Of a DNA stretch of 15,518 nt, positions 13,617 through 15,518 are shown piece after piece. The stretch is from Syntrophomonas sp. UBA5288 (lineage in GTDB: Bacteria; Bacillota; Syntrophomonadia; Syntrophomonadales; Syntrophomonadaceae), in assembly GCA_002408445.1 (NCBI GenBank), contig DHSK01000086.1, positions 1-15,518 on the forward strand, written 5' to 3'. Under the pieces are notes generated by a model, which made no database searches, was not told the origin of the DNA, and saw only the letters and a program-made list of their open reading frames with translations. Made by a program: the position numbers and the translations under genes. The first letter of the stretch is position 1, and every line of letters starts with the position of its first letter.

Positions 13617-14699
13617 ATGTCACCACAGGATATTGTTAGCATAATTGGAGCCCTCTCAGATGCTATCGCATCAGGACTTATAGCATTGTATTACGGATTT
13701 TTGGCCTTTCCCACCGGTATCGGCTTTGCCCTGGCCGCTTTACTGGCCATGGTCTGGGGATTGGCCACCCCTATATCATTTCAGGCTGAAACCATAGTAC
13801 TGGCCGGAAGTATGGGGAAAAACTTCCGGGAACGGATCTCGATTGTTTTGCTGTGCGGTATTGTCATGACTTTACTGGGTATTTTCGGCTTACTGGGTGC
13901 CATCGTTGATTATATAGGTGATGTTATTCTGGCCGGGATGTTGGCCGGCGTAGGTGTTATTCTGGTCAGAACCAGCGTTGATATCGCCCGCGATAGCCTG
14001 AAAGCAGGTATCGGGTCATTTATCGCCGCATTACCGGTTTGGTTCCTGACTGAAAACCTGGCTTATACTGTGGTTGCTTCATTGGTAGCGGGCACTATTT
14101 TTCACCATGCAATTAAAAAACAGTTTAATGCACCGGAAGAGGATGCAGCAGAGGCCAGCGATACCTCCCTCACTTTTAGGCAAAATGTTAAAAACCAGTT
14201 AATCCCACATAAGCCGATATTGAATTCGTGGCATATCTGGAAATCGGTACTTGCCCTGGTGGCGCTGCAGATCGGAACTTTTATCAGTTACGGCACCATT
14301 ACGGCATCAATGGCCCAAACTGATTTTTCGATTGATAAGCTGACTATTATGTCAGGTTTATCCCAAACGGTCAGTTCGCTCTTTGGCGGTGCACCGCTGT
14401 CTCCCATCATAGCAGTTACCGGTGTGGCCGATCATCCGGTAAATGCCGCTATTGTATTTATGTCCATAATGGCTTTGATACTGCTTTTGTTCCTTTTGTC
14501 CAGAATAGGCAAATTGATTCCTGTCGGTGCTACGGCCGGATACCTTTTCATTATAGGGGCGATAATGGTCATACCGGATAACCTGGTGGCGGCGGTGCAG
14601 GATGGAAACATGGTGGGCATTATCACCTTTGTTATAACTGCAATATCCGATCCCTTTATTGGAATGCTGGCAGGCATTGCAACCCAACTGATCTTGTAA
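13617..14699 (+). CDS. NCS2-like (xanthine/uracil-type) permease, probable purine importer
   Basis: This 360-residue protein is almost entirely hydrophobic, with about ten membrane segments and one polar loop around residues 165-200 (KKQFNAPEEDAAEASD). The block SQTVSSLFGGAPLSPIIAVTG (about 250-270) resembles the conserved NCS2/AzgA segment that lines the nucleobase site, and the following IGKLIPVGATAGYLFIIGAIMV matches the usual next helices. It is shorter than typical NCS2 permeases (about 430-460 residues), so a subset of helices may be missing or reduced. The ATG at 13617 has AAGGAT about 11 bases before it, a fairly weak site. Its place between a purine deaminase homologue and a phosphoribosyltransferase argues for import of a purine base. 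Family assignment is by pattern and context and is less sure than that of the neighbours. Confidence 0.65.
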   Translation: MSPQDIVSIIGALSDAIASGLIALYYGFLAFPTGIGFALAALLAMVWGLATPISFQAETIVLAGSMGKNFRERISIVLLCGIVMTLLGIFGLLGAIVDYIGDVILAGMLAGVGVILVRTSVDIARDSLKAGIGSFIAALPVWFLTENLAYTVVASLVAGTIFHHAIKKQFNAPEEDAAEASDTSLTFRQNVKNQLIPHKPILNSWHIWKSVLALVALQIGTFISYGTITASMAQTDFSIDKLTIMSGLSQTVSSLFGGAPLSPIIAVTGVADHPVNAAIVFMSIMALILLLFLLSRIGKLIPVGATAGYLFIIGAIMVIPDNLVAAVQDGNMVGIITFVITAISDPFIGMLAGIATQLIL

Positions 14700-14753
14700 T
14701 AATCTATTACTTATTGAAGTTAAGGCATTGAGAGCAAAGAGGTGTAAATAAAT

Positions 14754-15299
14754 ATGACCATAAACAAAGCTAAAACCTATACCTTGGAAATTGCCGGTCT
14801 GACCCGGCAGCTGCCGGTCATTCCTATCAATGAACATATGAGTATTGCCAGTTTTGTAATTTTGGGTGATACCGAATTGGTATGTCGGGTGGCTCCGGAA
14901 TTAATTAAAAAACTACCGCCGTTTGATGTACTGGTAACGGCCGAGGCCAAAGGAATTCCATTGGCTTTTGAAATTGCGCGGCTCCTGGGTATGAGTTATA
15001 TCGTAGCCAGAAAGAGTATTAAATCCTACATGGAGAACCCGGTTATTGAAGAAGTAAACTCCATTACCACTCAAAAGACTCAGATTTTGTCATTAAACGG
15101 CGAGGATGTTGCCCAGATTAGAAATCGCCGGGTAGTCATCGTAGATGATGTAATCAGTACGGGGGAATCAGTAAATGCCGTTGCCCGGCTGGTGGAAAAA
15201 GCAGGGGGCAAGATAGTGGCCAAAGCGGCTATCCTGGCCGAAGGAGATGCCGCTCTGAATCCGGATATTATTTATCTGGAAAAACTACCTACATTTTAG
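14754..15299 (+). CDS. Purine phosphoribosyltransferase-like protein (Apt/Xpt type)
   Basis: This 181-residue protein is a type I phosphoribosyltransferase, which joins a purine base to PRPP and releases pyrophosphate. The PRPP-binding signature is complete: VVIVDDVISTGES at residues 127-139, with acidic D131 and D132. Upstream are the expected core strand and loop DVLVTAEAKGIPLAFEIARL (about 58-77) and the segment YIVARKS, both in the style of adenine or xanthine phosphoribosyltransferases. The exact base is not decidable: hypoxanthine would follow if the deaminase acts on adenine. The ATG at 14754 is preceded by AAGAGGTG (14738-14745) at good spacing. It is 54 bases after the permease and is followed by a strong terminator, so it is the last gene of the operon. 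Confidence 0.82.
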   Translation: MTINKAKTYTLEIAGLTRQLPVIPINEHMSIASFVILGDTELVCRVAPELIKKLPPFDVLVTAEAKGIPLAFEIARLLGMSYIVARKSIKSYMENPVIEEVNSITTQKTQILSLNGEDVAQIRNRRVVIVDDVISTGESVNAVARLVEKAGGKIVAKAAILAEGDAALNPDIIYLEKLPTF

Positions 15300-15309
15300 A
15301 ACGTAATAA

Positions 15310-15326
15310 GTAACCGAAGGGGTTAC
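15310..15326 (+). other. Short hairpin after the phosphoribosyltransferase gene
   Basis: GTAACC (15310-15315) and GGTTAC (15321-15326) form a perfect 6-base stem with a 5-base loop, directly before the main terminator. It may only add to 3'-end stability. Confidence 0.35.
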
Positions 15327-15334
15327 CATATACA

Positions 15335-15378
15335 AAAGAAGCGTGTTTCTAGTCAAGTAACAAAAAACACGCTTCTTT
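15335..15378. terminator. Strong, probably bidirectional terminator of the purine operon
   Basis: Perfect 14-base arms AAAGAAGCGTGTTT (15335-15348) and AAACACGCTTCTTT (15365-15378) enclose a 16-base loop. The 3' arm ends in TTT and is followed by ATATTTT on the + strand, and on the - strand the hairpin is followed by TTGTA. It could therefore also stop a convergent gene coming from the right. The remaining bases to 15518 hold no gene that can be supported. Confidence 0.8.
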
Positions 15379-15518
15379 ATATTTTGCTTTCAAACCGTCC
15401 CTTTAAAAGGATTTAACCGTAAATGTCTGAAATTTAATACATACAAAAGAAACAAAAGCATTGAAAAAAGAACTCAGCGCGTTGATGCTCCAGGCGTAAA
15501 CAGATGTTTATACTCATC

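Noticed and set aside
15474..15518. Possible C-terminus of a - strand gene entering from the right edge (DEYKHLFTPGASTR then stop)
   Set aside because: Only 14 codons are visible. The bidirectional-looking terminator at 15335-15378 fits a convergent gene, but the fragment is too short to support a call.
1..15518. CRISPR arrays, tRNA or rRNA genes, intact insertion sequences or integrases
   Set aside because: No regularly spaced repeats, no cloverleaf with a T-arm GGTTCGA-type motif and no transposase or integrase reading frame was seen on either strand.

Overview
The window is a low-to-moderate GC stretch that looks like a chromosomal piece of an anaerobic Gram-positive bacterium (Bacillota, probably a clostridial or Peptococcaceae/Negativicutes-type lineage). 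The reasons are strong AGGAGG-type ribosome binding sites, several GTG/TTG starts, many hairpin-plus-T-tract terminators, an ECF sigma/DUF4179 pair, a rubredoxin protein and a single-chain pyruvate carboxylase. The lineage is an inference; no rRNA or other marker is present. All clear genes are on the + strand. No tRNA, rRNA, CRISPR array or intact transposase was seen.

Layout. (1) 1-1223: an ABC-2/NatB-type permease cut at its N-terminus by the window edge. (2) 1450-2078: a MntA/HepT toxin-antitoxin pair (nucleotidyltransferase plus HEPN toxin) with overlapping genes, closed by a terminator near 2172-2196. (3) 2315-4151: an ECF sigma factor and a DUF4179 membrane protein (probable anti-sigma factor), overlapping by 8 bases. 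(4) 4449-4931: a two-domain iron protein, rubredoxin fused to a Fer4_19-type [4Fe-4S] domain. (5) 5324-8755: single-polypeptide pyruvate carboxylase. (6) 9124-9432: a P-II-like regulator with a short T-loop region, then a 640-base non-coding stretch containing hairpins. (7) 10075-11382: an ArsB/NhaD/CitM-superfamily membrane transporter. (8) 11793-15299: a probable purine-salvage operon of adenine-deaminase-like amidohydrolase, NCS2-like permease and phosphoribosyltransferase, closed by a 14-bp-stem terminator.

How the parts work together. The last three genes form a coherent pathway: import of a purine base, deamination, and conversion to the nucleotide. Pyruvate carboxylase supplies oxaloacetate and appears to be its own transcription unit. 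The sigma/anti-sigma pair and the MntA/HepT pair are self-contained modules.

The most unusual signals are four. The 3' end of the pyruvate carboxylase gene, including its stop region, recurs as a 48-base imperfect direct repeat 2.7 kb downstream, so the P-II and transporter genes lie between two copies. The transporter has a long, apparently structured leader and a poorly placed start codon. The adenine deaminase homologue has lost several signature residues of that family. A 94-base imperfect palindrome precedes the purine operon. None of these proves a new system from sequence alone, but the repeat-bracketed segment and the divergent deaminase operon are the best candidates for follow-up.
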